From DATLED01 sp035525495 (GTDB lineage Bacteria; Actinomycetota; Acidimicrobiia; Acidimicrobiales; CADCTF01), in NCBI GenBank assembly GCA_035525495.1, contig DATLED010000084.1:22013-86012 (forward strand): DNA of 64,000 nucleotides. Direction: 5' to 3'. Made by a program: the position numbers and the translations under genes. Positions 25,170 through 33,640 of this stretch are shown in pieces; position 1 is the first letter of the stretch; each line of letters opens with the position of its first letter. The notes below the pieces were generated by a model. The model saw only the letters and a list, made by a program, of their open reading frames with translations. It was not told the DNA's origin and made no database searches.

Positions 25170-26423
25170 TTACGAGCCGCTGCCGAGACCTCCGACGGCA
25201 TAGGGCTCGGACATCGTGCGGGCGGGCTCGCGCCGGGCCAGGGCCTTGTCGATGGCCGGTGCCAGGCGCTCGAGCTTCGCCGCTTCCCGCTCGGCCTCGC
25301 CGTCGTGGAACTCCGGCATGATCTCGCTCGCGAACAGCTCGAGGCTCTCGCAGATGTCCTCGTGGCGGTTCTTGCCGGCCTGGCTCACGAAGATCAACTG
25401 GTCGACGCCGGCGTCCTGGTAGCCGCGGATGAGCTCGCGCACCTGATCGACGGAACCGATGGCGCCACGCAACGAGCCGATCCCCCGCTCGAGCATCTGC
25501 GCGCCGAGCACCTGTCCGGTCTGCGCGGCGATCCCGCGGTCGAAGCCGAACTGGCCGCGCCGCTCCTGGAACTCCTGCCAGATGTTCGTGACGCCGGGTT
25601 GGTGCTGGCCGAAGGCGTAGTAATGGCCGAGCGAGTAGCCGAAGAAGTGGCCGCCGTCGAGGCCGCGCTCGATGGCCGTCTCCTCGTCGCGGTGCACCAT
25701 CATCGGGAGCACGCAGGCGATGTTGGGGTTCACGCGGAAGCCACCAGGCACGCAGTCCTCGGACTCGATGGTCGCGTAGTAGTCGTCCACCCACTCCTTC
25801 GCTTCCGCGGGCTCGACGAACGAGAACGACAGCGCGCCGATGCCCTTCGTCGCTGCCAGGTGGATCGTGTCCCGGCGCGAGCACGCGACCCACATCGGAG
25901 GGTGGGGCCTCTGGAACGGCTTGGGCACGACGTTGCGCGGCGGCATCTTCAGGAACTGCCCGTCGTAACCTGCGAAGGGCTCCTCGACGAGCATGCGGGT
26001 GACGGCGTCGAGGGCCTCGATCCACTGCGCCCGCTTCTCTGCGGGGTCGATCCCGAAGCCGCCGAGCTCGGTCTGACTGCCCGCCTCGCCGGTCCCGAAC
26101 TCGACCCGCCCGTCGCTCAGGAGGTCGAGGGTGGCGATGCGCTCGGCGATGCGCGCCGTCGGGTTGAAGTTGAACGGGAGCTGGACGATGCCATGGCCGA
26201 GGCGGATGTTCTTCGTCACCTGGCTGCAGGCGGCGAGGAAGATCTCGGGCGCGCTCGAGTGGCTGTACTCCTCGAGGAAGTGGTGCTCGACCTCCCACAC
26301 GTAGTCGATGCCGAGGGAGTCCGCGAGCTTCACCTGCTCGACCGCGTCCTTGAGGAGCTTGTGCTCGTCTCCCTCGTTCCAGGGACGGGGGAGCTGGTGC
26401 TCGTAGAAGATGCCGAACTTCAC
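25170..26423 (-). CDS. LLM-class flavin-dependent oxidoreductase (luciferase-like monooxygenase)
   Basis: A 417-residue bacterial-luciferase-like TIM barrel. It starts MKFGIFYEHQLPRPW and contains YVWEVEHHFLEEYSHSSAPE, where the His-rich motif is typical of alkane/limonene-type LLM monooxygenases. It continues RIATLDLLSDGRVEFGTGEA and a C-terminal SVDQVRELIRGYQDAGVDQ. The start is GTG with AAGGAG 5-10 nt upstream. A PaaX-family regulator lies 37 bp upstream in the same direction, suggesting shared control with aromatic or terpenoid catabolism; the substrate is unknown. Confidence 0.85.
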   Translation of the reverse strand: MKFGIFYEHQLPRPWNEGDEHKLLKDAVEQVKLADSLGIDYVWEVEHHFLEEYSHSSAPEIFLAACSQVTKNIRLGHGIVQLPFNFNPTARIAERIATLDLLSDGRVEFGTGEAGSQTELGGFGIDPAEKRAQWIEALDAVTRMLVEEPFAGYDGQFLKMPPRNVVPKPFQRPHPPMWVACSRRDTIHLAATKGIGALSFSFVEPAEAKEWVDDYYATIESEDCVPGGFRVNPNIACVLPMMVHRDEETAIERGLDGGHFFGYSLGHYYAFGQHQPGVTNIWQEFQERRGQFGFDRGIAAQTGQVLGAQMLERGIGSLRGAIGSVDQVRELIRGYQDAGVDQLIFVSQAGKNRHEDICESLELFASEIMPEFHDGEAEREAAKLERLAPAIDKALARREPARTMSEPYAVGGLGSGS

Positions 26424-26460
26424 GTGTGTCTCCTTGTGAGGGGCGGGTGTGGAAGGCGGA

Positions 26461-27345
26461 TCACGGGATCGTCTCGATGGCTTCGTCGAACCACCGGAAC
26501 AGCGCGGGACGGCCCTGGCCCTTGCGCAGGGCGAGGGCGAGGCGCCGGGAGCTCATCAACAGCTCGCGCGATCTGCGACCTGGCCACGGCCGCGGCAACA
26601 GCTCGGGCGGGAGCAGCGGGTCGCGGCCCGCGCACTCGTCGTAGGCGACGGTCATGGCGAGGGCCGCAGGGAGAAACGCGCTGTCGGGCAGATGCTGCTT
26701 GCGCGACCGCATGTCGACGAGGAGGTCGGGGATGTGGTGGTGGCGGTCGTTGAACCGCTCGTACCCCTTGGCCAGGTCCTCGATCGGCCACAGGGTCGAC
26801 GCCAGTTTGCGAGGGTCGTGCTCCCCGCCGACGTCGAGGTCGTCGGTCGTCGCGTAGGTGACGGACTCGGCGATGCCGAGGCGCTCGGCTTCGCCGGCGG
26901 CGTCCTTGTGCCAGGGGTGCGGGCTGACGTAGAGGCCGCCCTGGATGGCCGCGCCGCCGAGTCCGATGAGGTGGTCGCGGAAGGCGTCGCGGGCGGCACG
27001 CTCCTTCTCGGGCACGGCGAAGGCCACGAGGCGCCACTGTCGATCCCATCCCCGACCGGCCGCGTCCTGCACGTAGGCGAGGCGGGTGCGTTCGACGGCC
27101 GTGCCGAGGGCGGTCATGCCGTGCGCGGTCGCCGCGAACGTCGTCTTGCGGCCGGTTCCCTGGCGGACGAACAGCCCCTCGGCGACGAGCCGCCGAAGGC
27201 AGCTGCGAACCTGGTCGCCGGTGAGGCCGCAGGCCTCCGCGACCGGGAGGAGCTCCTCGCTGAGGATGGTGCCGTTCTCGTGGGCCATGCCGAGGACGAG
27301 GACCCGGGTCGGAATCGCCACGGTCGTATCACCCACGACCGCCAT
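26461..27345 (-). CDS. PaaX family transcriptional regulator
   Basis: A 294-residue regulator of the PaaX family. PaaX itself represses phenylacetate degradation and responds to phenylacetyl-CoA. The winged-helix N-terminus (about 10-90) reads ILSEELLPVAEACGLTGDQVRSCLRRLVAEGLFVRQG. The middle domain contains WDRQWRLVAFAVPEKERAARDAFRDHL and GGLYVSPHPW, both PaaX hallmarks. The C-terminal domain spans about 195-290. It precedes the LLM monooxygenase and likely controls it. No phenylacetate genes are in the window, so the ligand may be another aryl-CoA. Confidence 0.85.
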   Translation of the reverse strand: MAVVGDTTVAIPTRVLVLGMAHENGTILSEELLPVAEACGLTGDQVRSCLRRLVAEGLFVRQGTGRKTTFAATAHGMTALGTAVERTRLAYVQDAAGRGWDRQWRLVAFAVPEKERAARDAFRDHLIGLGGAAIQGGLYVSPHPWHKDAAGEAERLGIAESVTYATTDDLDVGGEHDPRKLASTLWPIEDLAKGYERFNDRHHHIPDLLVDMRSRKQHLPDSAFLPAALAMTVAYDECAGRDPLLPPELLPRPWPGRRSRELLMSSRRLALALRKGQGRPALFRWFDEAIETIP

Positions 27346-27419
27346 CGTCGCCGACCGCTGGCGATCGGGTCAAGGCGACCCGCGGGCTCCGGTCCCCAAC
27401 GCGCCGAGCCCGACGAGAG

Positions 27420-27902
27420 CTAGGCCCCCGTCACGCCGTCGAGCGTCTCCCGAATGATGTCGGCGTGGCCGGCGTGCCGTGCCAGTTCCTCGATGAGGTG
27501 CAGGAGGATCCAGCGGCGATTGAGGTTGTTGGCGCTGAGCGACGAGAGATCGGCCGACGTTGGCGTCGCCAGGATCGCGCGGTTCTCCTCGATGACGGAC
27601 TCGTACAACGCCCGCACCGACTCGATGGTGTCCCCCTCCTCGATCCGGTGCTCTCGGTCGTCGGGCGGCGGCCACAGCCCAGGCGCCTCCCGCCTCGCCA
27701 CCTCGATCTGGAACCACCGCCGCTCCACGTAGGCGACGTGCTTGATGAGCGTGAGCAACGAGAAGCCGCTCGGCGTCGGCCTTCTCTTGGCGTCCTGGTC
27801 GCTGACGCCGTCGATCTTGCGCAGCAGCGCCGCCCGCTGCTCCTCGAGGAACATCGCGAGCCCCGCGAGCTCATCCGGCGGGCCCTCGAACGCGACCGGC
27901 AT
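27420..27902 (-). CDS. DinB/DUF664 family protein (mycothiol-transferase-like fold)
   Basis: A 160-residue four-helix DinB-superfamily protein. Features are LAMFLEEQRAALLRKIDGVSD, a metal-binding His in FSLLTLIKHVAYVERRWFQ, and the C-terminal LLHLIEELARHAGHADIIRETLDG carrying two more His. This three-His pattern is that of DUF664/MST proteins, which in actinobacteria can transfer mycothiol or bacillithiol to electrophiles. The start at 27902 is chosen because the fold begins there. It is a single-gene transcript as far as can be seen. Confidence 0.75.
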   Translation of the reverse strand: MPVAFEGPPDELAGLAMFLEEQRAALLRKIDGVSDQDAKRRPTPSGFSLLTLIKHVAYVERRWFQIEVARREAPGLWPPPDDREHRIEEGDTIESVRALYESVIEENRAILATPTSADLSSLSANNLNRRWILLHLIEELARHAGHADIIRETLDGVTGA

Positions 27903-28008
27903 CTCAGTCGCCGCGCGAACGAACGATGCAGAACGACCTGGCTTCGGAATCGGCGGCGTCGGTGCGGGAGGACCTCTGCGGGAGCGCCATCGGACCAACG
28001 TAGGTCTC

Positions 28009-28025
28009 AGCGGCGCGGAGCCGCT
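28009..28025. terminator. small GC hairpin after the acylase gene
   Basis: AGCGGC and GCCGCT pair around a 5-nt loop about 30 bp past the acylase stop. There is no T-run, so termination is only a suggestion. Confidence 0.3.
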
Positions 28026-28054
28026 CCGTGCACGCTTCGGGGCTCGTCACCGAG

Positions 28055-30121
28055 TCAGGTCGCCGAGCCTCCTGCGCACGCCGCATCGACGGCGGCACGC
28101 GAATAGGGCGCCGGCACCAGCCGGCCTTGCGCCCAGGCGGCCTGTTGGTCGGCCGCGTGGGGCGACGGCGGCGCGCCCGCCGACCCGAGCGGAACCACCC
28201 ATCCCGATCGGTCCCAATCGGCGAGGTCGAAGGCGTAGCGGGCCACCGACCCGGTCTTGACGTCGAGCCCGACCGTCGGCGTGTATCCCGTCGAGAAGAC
28301 GGTGTCGAGGTCGCCGCCTACACCCACCCGCGACGGCGGATGCAGCGAGTCGTCGAGCACGCCGAGGACGTGGCGCTGCGTCGTCCGGTGGATCTCGCCC
28401 CACGTCTCTCCGTGCCAGACGGACTCGGCGCGCGCTCGAGCGGCGTCGAAGGCTTCGTCCCACGTCCACCCGCCGAGGAGCGAGGTGTCGCCGACGGCGG
28501 CGTGCTGCTCGACGACGCGCCACAGCACGGATTCGGGCACGACGCCGGGCAGGATCCGGTTGGCGGAGCTGCGCAACACGCCGTCGAGACCAGACCTCTC
28601 CAACGCAAGGAGCAGGAGCTCGCGCCGGAACACGGCGTACGCGGCCGCGGCGGTCGACGTCGCCTCCATGGTCCCGTCCCACCCCGCGAGCGGGGGCCAC
28701 CCCTGGAGTCGCGCGGCGATCCGCCGGGCGGGGATGGACACGACGTCGCGTTGGACCGCGGCCATGTCGTCGACCGTCGCATCGAGCATCCCCCCGATGG
28801 ACGCCACGATCCGCGCCGCCCGCCAAGGTGGTGCGACATCGAGCCCGACGTACGGCGCTTCGAGCGACGCCGCGATGTGGTTGTTGGCGCTGAACAGGAA
28901 CCGTTCCTCGGGGTCCTCCACGCGCGGCAGCGACTCGAACGGGACCCAGCCCTCCCATGCGAAACGCGGATCGTCGCCGGGCACCGGCACACGTGACGCC
29001 TCCTGACTCGCGCGCAGGGGGAGCCGTCCTCGCAGGAGGTAGCCGATGTGGCCGTCGACATCCGCGGCGAGGAGGCTGTTCACGGGCTCGACCCACGGAC
29101 GCATCGTCTCGAACAGCTCAGCCACCGACGCCGCCCGCAACATCGGCGCGAGCGCGTCGAAACCGAGGTTCACGTCCGCCGTCGCGACCCAGCAGAGGGC
29201 CAGCTCGTCGGTGATGAGCGGTCCACGCGGGGTGTGCACGACGTCGACCTCGACGGCGTCGGCGCCGCGGACCTCGATGAGCTCGGTCCTCGTCGGCCGG
29301 AACGAGCCCGGCGCGAACATGAACAGGTCCTGGTCGTCGGCCATGCCGTGGGTGATCGACCACGCGACCCGTGCGTTGTGCCCGAAGTGCGGGAAGCCGG
29401 GGACGCCCGGCATCCCGATGCCGAGCGCATCCCACGACGGACACGCGACGTGGCCTTGCACGTACACGTTCGGCGCCTCCAGCTCGCGGTGGGGATCGCC
29501 GGCCAGCAGAGGAAGACCGGAGGCCGTGCGCGCTCCGGCGAGGACCCAGTTGTTGCTCCCGCCGTCGGGATCGCCGATGGCGACTTCGTCTGGTCGACAC
29601 GGCGCGCCGGGCGGCACGCACGCGAGGTGTTCCTCGCCCCAACCCGCGACCATCGTCCGAGCGACCGCGTCGCCGAGCGCGTCGGCGATGACGGCGCGCC
29701 ACAGCTTCGACCGAGCCGATCCCATGAGCAGGTGGCGCACCCGGAAGACCAGCAGGCTGTGCCACGGCTCCCACGGTGCGAACTCGATGCCGGCGACGGT
29801 GAACTCGCGCGGCAGCGGGTTGGCGGCGACCCAGGCGTTGACACCTCGCGCGTACGACTCGAGCATCCCCACCGTCTCGGGCGCCAGCGCCGCGTGGTCG
29901 CCGAGCACCGATGTCGCGAGGTCGACCCGCCGGAAGAACACGTCAGCGGCGACCGCTCCGACGCCGACGACCTCGGCCATGCGCCCGGACGCCCGCCGGC
30001 GGTCGTGCTCGAGCTGCCACAGCCGGTCGGCCGCGTGCACCCAGCCCTGCGCGTGGAACGCCTCGTCCTCGTCGTCCGCATAGCAGTGCGGGATGCCGAA
30101 GCCGTCGCGAAAGATCTCCAC
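28055..30121 (-). CDS. penicillin acylase / N-acyl amide hydrolase family protein
   Basis: A 688-residue Ntn-hydrolase precursor of the penicillin G acylase family, which includes AHL acylases. Early landmarks are VEIFRDGFGIPHCYADDEDEAF and WQLEHDRRRASGRMAEVVG. The autoprocessing nucleophile is expected at Ser189 in DGGSNNWVLAGART. Then come PLLAGDPHRELEAPNVY and FPHFGHNARVAWSITHGMADDQDLF. The start GTG at 30121 is supported by TAGGGT 8 nt upstream; an in-frame ATG 57 nt earlier exists. No signal peptide is seen at either start, which is unusual because most family members are exported. It is divergent from a tandem GNAT gene. Confidence 0.85.
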   Translation of the reverse strand: MEIFRDGFGIPHCYADDEDEAFHAQGWVHAADRLWQLEHDRRRASGRMAEVVGVGAVAADVFFRRVDLATSVLGDHAALAPETVGMLESYARGVNAWVAANPLPREFTVAGIEFAPWEPWHSLLVFRVRHLLMGSARSKLWRAVIADALGDAVARTMVAGWGEEHLACVPPGAPCRPDEVAIGDPDGGSNNWVLAGARTASGLPLLAGDPHRELEAPNVYVQGHVACPSWDALGIGMPGVPGFPHFGHNARVAWSITHGMADDQDLFMFAPGSFRPTRTELIEVRGADAVEVDVVHTPRGPLITDELALCWVATADVNLGFDALAPMLRAASVAELFETMRPWVEPVNSLLAADVDGHIGYLLRGRLPLRASQEASRVPVPGDDPRFAWEGWVPFESLPRVEDPEERFLFSANNHIAASLEAPYVGLDVAPPWRAARIVASIGGMLDATVDDMAAVQRDVVSIPARRIAARLQGWPPLAGWDGTMEATSTAAAAYAVFRRELLLLALERSGLDGVLRSSANRILPGVVPESVLWRVVEQHAAVGDTSLLGGWTWDEAFDAARARAESVWHGETWGEIHRTTQRHVLGVLDDSLHPPSRVGVGGDLDTVFSTGYTPTVGLDVKTGSVARYAFDLADWDRSGWVVPLGSAGAPPSPHAADQQAAWAQGRLVPAPYSRAAVDAACAGGSAT

Positions 30122-30129
30122 CGACCCGG

Positions 30130-30135
30130 ACCCTA
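30130..30135 (-). promoter_or_regulatory. TAGGGT -10 hexamer for the acylase gene
   Basis: On the minus strand TAGGGT ends 8 nt before the GTG at 30121, favouring this start and a leaderless transcript. Confidence 0.4.
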
Positions 30136-30176
30136 ATTTCGCTTTCACCGGCGACGTCGGCGCAGCACACTTTCGC

Positions 30177-31223
30177 ATGACCAGAGCCGCGATCGACGAG
30201 TTCGATCCCCACACCAGCGACGAAGCGGCGTTCCGGTCGCGCTGGGAGCTCGTCGTGGCCCTCGAGGCGGAGGACGAGCCCGAGCAGCCGACGCAGCCCT
30301 TCGACAAGCACCGCCAGTCGTTGGTCGACCGGCCGAGCTTCCAGCGACCGCGGCACTGGACGGCATGGGACGGTGACGGAGCAGCCCTCGGTCATGCGAC
30401 CCTCGAGCTCGAGTACGTCGAGTCGAACCGCCACCTGGCATGGTTCTGGATCGGTGTCCGCAACGACGCGCGACGGCAGGGCATCGGCACCCAGCTGCTG
30501 TCGAGGATCGTGGAGGCGGCGACGCTCGACGGGCGCAGCGTCCTCGGCGCAGGCACGATCGAGGGCTCCGGCGGCGATCGCTTCTGCGAGACCTTCGGAT
30601 TCGAACGGAAGGCGACCGAGCGCAAGAGCCGCCTCGCCATCGACGACGTCGACCGCGGGATGTTGGAGCGGTGGGTCTCCCGGGCGAGCGACCGGGCGCA
30701 GGACTACGAGCTCTTCGGATTCGACGATCGCTGCCCCGACGACCTCCTCGAGCCGTTCGTCGAGCTGTGGAAGGTCACGAACACGGCGCCGCGCGACGAC
30801 CTCGACATGGAGGACGACCTGCCGACTCCCGAGCGCTTCCGCGAAGCCCAGGACAAGGCGCTCGCCCAGGGCGACACGTCCTGGCGGGTCATCGCCCGAC
30901 ACCGCCCGAGCGGGGCACTCGCCGGCTTCACCGAGCTCTTCTTCGCGCCCTTCTCCGACACGGTCGCCTTCCAGGGGTGGACGGCTGTCCATCCCGACCA
31001 CCGACGGCTCGGGATCGGCCGGTGGCTCAAGGCTGCGGCCTGCCTGCGCCTCATGGACGAGCGCCCGGCGGTCCGCCACGTCGACACCTGGAACGCCTTC
31101 TCGAACGCGCCGATGCTCGCCATCAACATCGAGATGGGATTCCAGCTGCTGCGGGGGTACAACGAGTGGCAGGCGCCGACGGATCGTCTGACATCGGCGG
31201 TCAAGGAGCGCATCGGCGGCTGA
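30177..31223 (+). CDS. protein with two GNAT acetyltransferase domains
   Basis: A 348-residue protein with two tandem GNAT folds. Domain one (about 1-165) carries the acetyl-CoA P-loop NDARRQGIGTQLLSRIVE. Domain two (about 190-345) carries VHPDHRRLGIGRWLKAAACLRL followed by TWNAFSNAPMLAINIEMGF, the typical C-terminal strand and Asn of GNATs. This architecture resembles mycothiol synthase and aminoglycoside-type acetyltransferases, but neither is specifically indicated. Both P-loops look intact. It starts at ATG 30177 and is divergent from the acylase gene. Confidence 0.8.
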   Translation: MTRAAIDEFDPHTSDEAAFRSRWELVVALEAEDEPEQPTQPFDKHRQSLVDRPSFQRPRHWTAWDGDGAALGHATLELEYVESNRHLAWFWIGVRNDARRQGIGTQLLSRIVEAATLDGRSVLGAGTIEGSGGDRFCETFGFERKATERKSRLAIDDVDRGMLERWVSRASDRAQDYELFGFDDRCPDDLLEPFVELWKVTNTAPRDDLDMEDDLPTPERFREAQDKALAQGDTSWRVIARHRPSGALAGFTELFFAPFSDTVAFQGWTAVHPDHRRLGIGRWLKAAACLRLMDERPAVRHVDTWNAFSNAPMLAINIEMGFQLLRGYNEWQAPTDRLTSAVKERIGG

Positions 31224-31291
31224 CCCTTCCAATGGGGTGACCCGCCCCTTTTGCCCGACCTGACGACCTCTGGGCAGGGGGACGCCTCCTC

Positions 31292-32134
31292 GTGTCGAAT
31301 CCCTCTGAGGTGGGTTGGCGCCGACATCGCAGCGAGGCCGCGCTCGGCGACGAGGCGACGCCGGAGGCTGTCCTGGCGGTCGTCGCCGACGGCCTCGGAG
31401 CGACCGACAGCGGCGTCGAGTTCATCTACCTGTCCCTCGAGCGCCTGCAGCAGCGCATCGGGGCCGATGATCTCATCGCCGTCCTCGACGAGCCGCCGCT
31501 CGGCCGGCAGGTGTTCCGTGCGGGACGCGGCCTGTTGGACTCGGAGTGGTCCCGCGACGTCGCCAAGGCGGGGAGGCCGGGCATCCACGCACGTCCCGAT
31601 CCCATCGATCCGGTCGTCGCCAACGCCGTTGTGCAACTCTGCTCGATCGCGCTGAAGCTCGAGGTGGCGCTCCACGATTCGCTCCACGACCACCTCACGG
31701 GACTGTTGAACCGACGGGCCTTCGACGACGTCCTGGCCGAGGCGTGCGCTCGCAGCGTCCGCTACGGGTGGGCGTTCGGCCTCGTCCTCCTCGACCTGGA
31801 CGGGTTCAAGGATGTCAACGACCGGCTCGGGCATCCGGCCGGCGACGCCGCGCTGCAAGCCGTCGGCGACCTCCTGCGTCACCACCTGCGGATGGGCGAC
31901 GCCGCCGCCCGTCTCGGTGGAGACGAGTTCGCGGTGCTGCTGCCGAACCTCCGCGAGCACGACGCCGCCGAGCTCGTCCGGCGGTTGGAGCGGGCCATCG
32001 ACGAAGCCGTCCCTGGTGCCGCCGTCACCCTCAGTGTCGGCGTGGCGCTGGCGCCGAGCGACGGTGACGCCCCAACCGCGCTCTACCACCACGCTGACGT
32101 ACAGCTCTACGAACGGAAACGGGCCCGACGATGA
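31292..32134 (+). CDS. GGDEF-domain diguanylate cyclase
   Basis: A 280-residue soluble protein. Residues 1-125 form an uncharacterised input region (perhaps GAF-like). Residues 130-278 form a GGDEF domain with DHLTGLLNRRAFDDVL, VLLDLDGFKDVNDRLGH and an intact ARLGGDEFAVLLP signature at about 207-219. It should synthesise c-di-GMP. No EAL domain or membrane segment is present. The start is GTG. Its stop overlaps the start of the next gene by 4 nt (ATGA), so the partner at 32131 is co-translated. Confidence 0.88.
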   Translation: MSNPSEVGWRRHRSEAALGDEATPEAVLAVVADGLGATDSGVEFIYLSLERLQQRIGADDLIAVLDEPPLGRQVFRAGRGLLDSEWSRDVAKAGRPGIHARPDPIDPVVANAVVQLCSIALKLEVALHDSLHDHLTGLLNRRAFDDVLAEACARSVRYGWAFGLVLLDLDGFKDVNDRLGHPAGDAALQAVGDLLRHHLRMGDAAARLGGDEFAVLLPNLREHDAAELVRRLERAIDEAVPGAAVTLSVGVALAPSDGDAPTALYHHADVQLYERKRARR

Positions 32135-32706
32135 CCATCCTCAACCGGCTGGAGCTCGAGCTCCGACGGCTCCCCCAAGTGACGTTCGTCGGGTTCGCAG
32201 AGCGTGGCAACACGATGGTCGTCCAGGTGCAGGCATCGCCGACGTCCGACGCCGACAAGCTGCGGCGCACGGCCGAGCTGCACTGCGAGTCGCAGCTCGA
32301 GCGACCGTTCGTGCTCGAGCTCGTCGGTTCGCAACGCCCGTCGCGGATCCGTCTCGTCGACGTCGAATCGGCGCTCGAGGACGAGGTCGTGGTGCACCTC
32401 GGCTTCGATGGCGTCTACACCTCCGGCCGCTCGCGAGGAACGGATCCGACAGCCGCGGCCGAGGCGACGTTCGAAGCGCTGCAGGAGCTCGGCGCGACCG
32501 TCCCCTTCCGGCTCGAGGCGGCGGCCCTGTTCGAGCACGTCGTCGGTGAGGGCGTGATGGTCGTCCTCGGCTCTGATGACGCGGGCCAGCGATACGGCGT
32601 GGCGGGCGGGACCAATACCGTGCAGGCAGCCGTGCGAGCGACGCTCCACGCGCTCAACCGGTACCTCTCGACACAGCCCTTCGCCGTCGCCGCCGCTGCG
32701 AGCTAG
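32131..32706 (+). CDS. conserved-looking hypothetical protein coupled to the GGDEF gene
   Basis: A 191-residue soluble alpha/beta protein with no clear family. Two segments of similar pattern are visible. One is EVVVHLGFDGVYTSGRSRGTD followed by PTAAAEATFEALQEL. The other is GVMVVLGSDDAGQRYGVAGG followed by TVQAAVRATLHALNRYL. This pattern of a strand pair then an Ala-rich helix recalls the regulatory/dimerisation domain of 2-isopropylmalate synthase. The resemblance is by eye only. The 4-nt ATGA overlap with the GGDEF gene and convergent overlap (4 nt) with the next gene are unambiguous. It may sense a metabolite for, or be controlled with, c-di-GMP signalling. Confidence 0.6.
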   Translation: MTILNRLELELRRLPQVTFVGFAERGNTMVVQVQASPTSDADKLRRTAELHCESQLERPFVLELVGSQRPSRIRLVDVESALEDEVVVHLGFDGVYTSGRSRGTDPTAAAEATFEALQELGATVPFRLEAAALFEHVVGEGVMVVLGSDDAGQRYGVAGGTNTVQAAVRATLHALNRYLSTQPFAVAAAAS

Positions 32707-33242
32707 CGGGACGGGGGCCCCGGCTCCAGCGACTTCTCCATGTCGACGACCGTGGTGTGGTAACGGTCGAGGGCACCGTCGTCGCGTTCGTACTCCCAGC
32801 TCACGTCGCGCTCGCCGACGCGGCGGTACCCGAGGTGCTCGTAGAGGCGAACAGCGCGGGTGTTGTCGGGCTCGACCGCAAGGCGCGCCGTCGTCAGACC
32901 GCGGGAGCGGATCCGATCCTCCGCGGCGGCGATGAGGCGCTGCGCATGCCCTCGGCCCTGGAGGTCCGGATGGGTGGCCAACTGGAAGATCGTCCCGGCC
33001 CCTGAGGTCTCCTCGAAGTCGACGCCGCCCTTGGCGACCGGCGTCCCCGTCCCGTCACGCACGACGAGGTAGTCGACGACGCCGGCGTCGCGGCGCTCGA
33101 GCTGTCCGGCGACGTTGCGGAGGTGTGCGGCCGATCCCGACCAGGTCAGGCGATCGATCTCCTCGGCCTGCAGGTCGTCGACGGTGAAGGTCGACGCGGG
33201 AGGGTGCGGACCGGCCGGCCTCGACGGTTTCATCTCGGACAT
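32703..33242 (-). CDS. GNAT family N-acetyltransferase
   Basis: A 179-residue single-domain acetyltransferase. The acetyl-CoA motif A is THPDLQGRGHAQRLIAAAEDRI and motif B is LAVEPDNTRAVRLYEHLGYRRVG. The start is set at ATG 33242; a second Met lies three codons later and a long open frame upstream has no family features. The substrate is unknown. It ends convergently, overlapping the GGDEF-linked gene by 4 nt. Confidence 0.82.
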   Translation of the reverse strand: MSEMKPSRPAGPHPPASTFTVDDLQAEEIDRLTWSGSAAHLRNVAGQLERRDAGVVDYLVVRDGTGTPVAKGGVDFEETSGAGTIFQLATHPDLQGRGHAQRLIAAAEDRIRSRGLTTARLAVEPDNTRAVRLYEHLGYRRVGERDVSWEYERDDGALDRYHTTVVDMEKSLEPGPPSR

Positions 33243-33426
33243 CGCGTCGTCGGCTCGCCGGAGCGGCGTGTGCAGCCGTGGAGCTCGAGGAAGGGAAGAG
33301 CCGTTGCTCCTTCCTCCTTCGCGCTCATGGTTCCGAATGCTGTCAGTTCGACGCCGGACCGTGTCGTCTGCCCGGCTGCCCCGGTCCTCGCGGTTGGAGA
33401 TCTGCGGCGGCGGGCACAGCAGGTGC

Positions 33427-33504
33427 ATGCTCACCATCCTGTTGATCGTCGTCATCGTCCTGCTGGTGTTCGGCGGGTTCGGCTACTCCCGTCGCGGTCG
33501 CTAA
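33427..33504 (+). CDS. 25-residue single-pass membrane microprotein (DUF3309-like)
   Basis: An ATG-initiated 26-codon frame encodes MLTILLIVVIVLLVFGGFGY followed by SRRGR. This is one hydrophobic helix, a Gly-Phe-Gly-Tyr kink and a basic tail. The pattern closely resembles DUF3309 peptides (M-L-x-I-L-x-I-...-L-L-x-x-G plus short polar end), which are small membrane proteins of unknown role. It sits alone between a GNAT gene and the glycan cluster. Confidence 0.55.
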   Translation: MLTILLIVVIVLLVFGGFGYSRRGR

Positions 33505-33640
33505 ACCTCGCAGCCGATCAGATGGCGGCGTAGCGCACGACGCGAAGGGAACGCGCCCGACGCCGCCGGGCGCGTCTGGCGTGTCCCGACGGACGGCGGG
33601 TACAACGGTGGTGCCCGGAGGCTCCCGGTCGAACCCGTCC

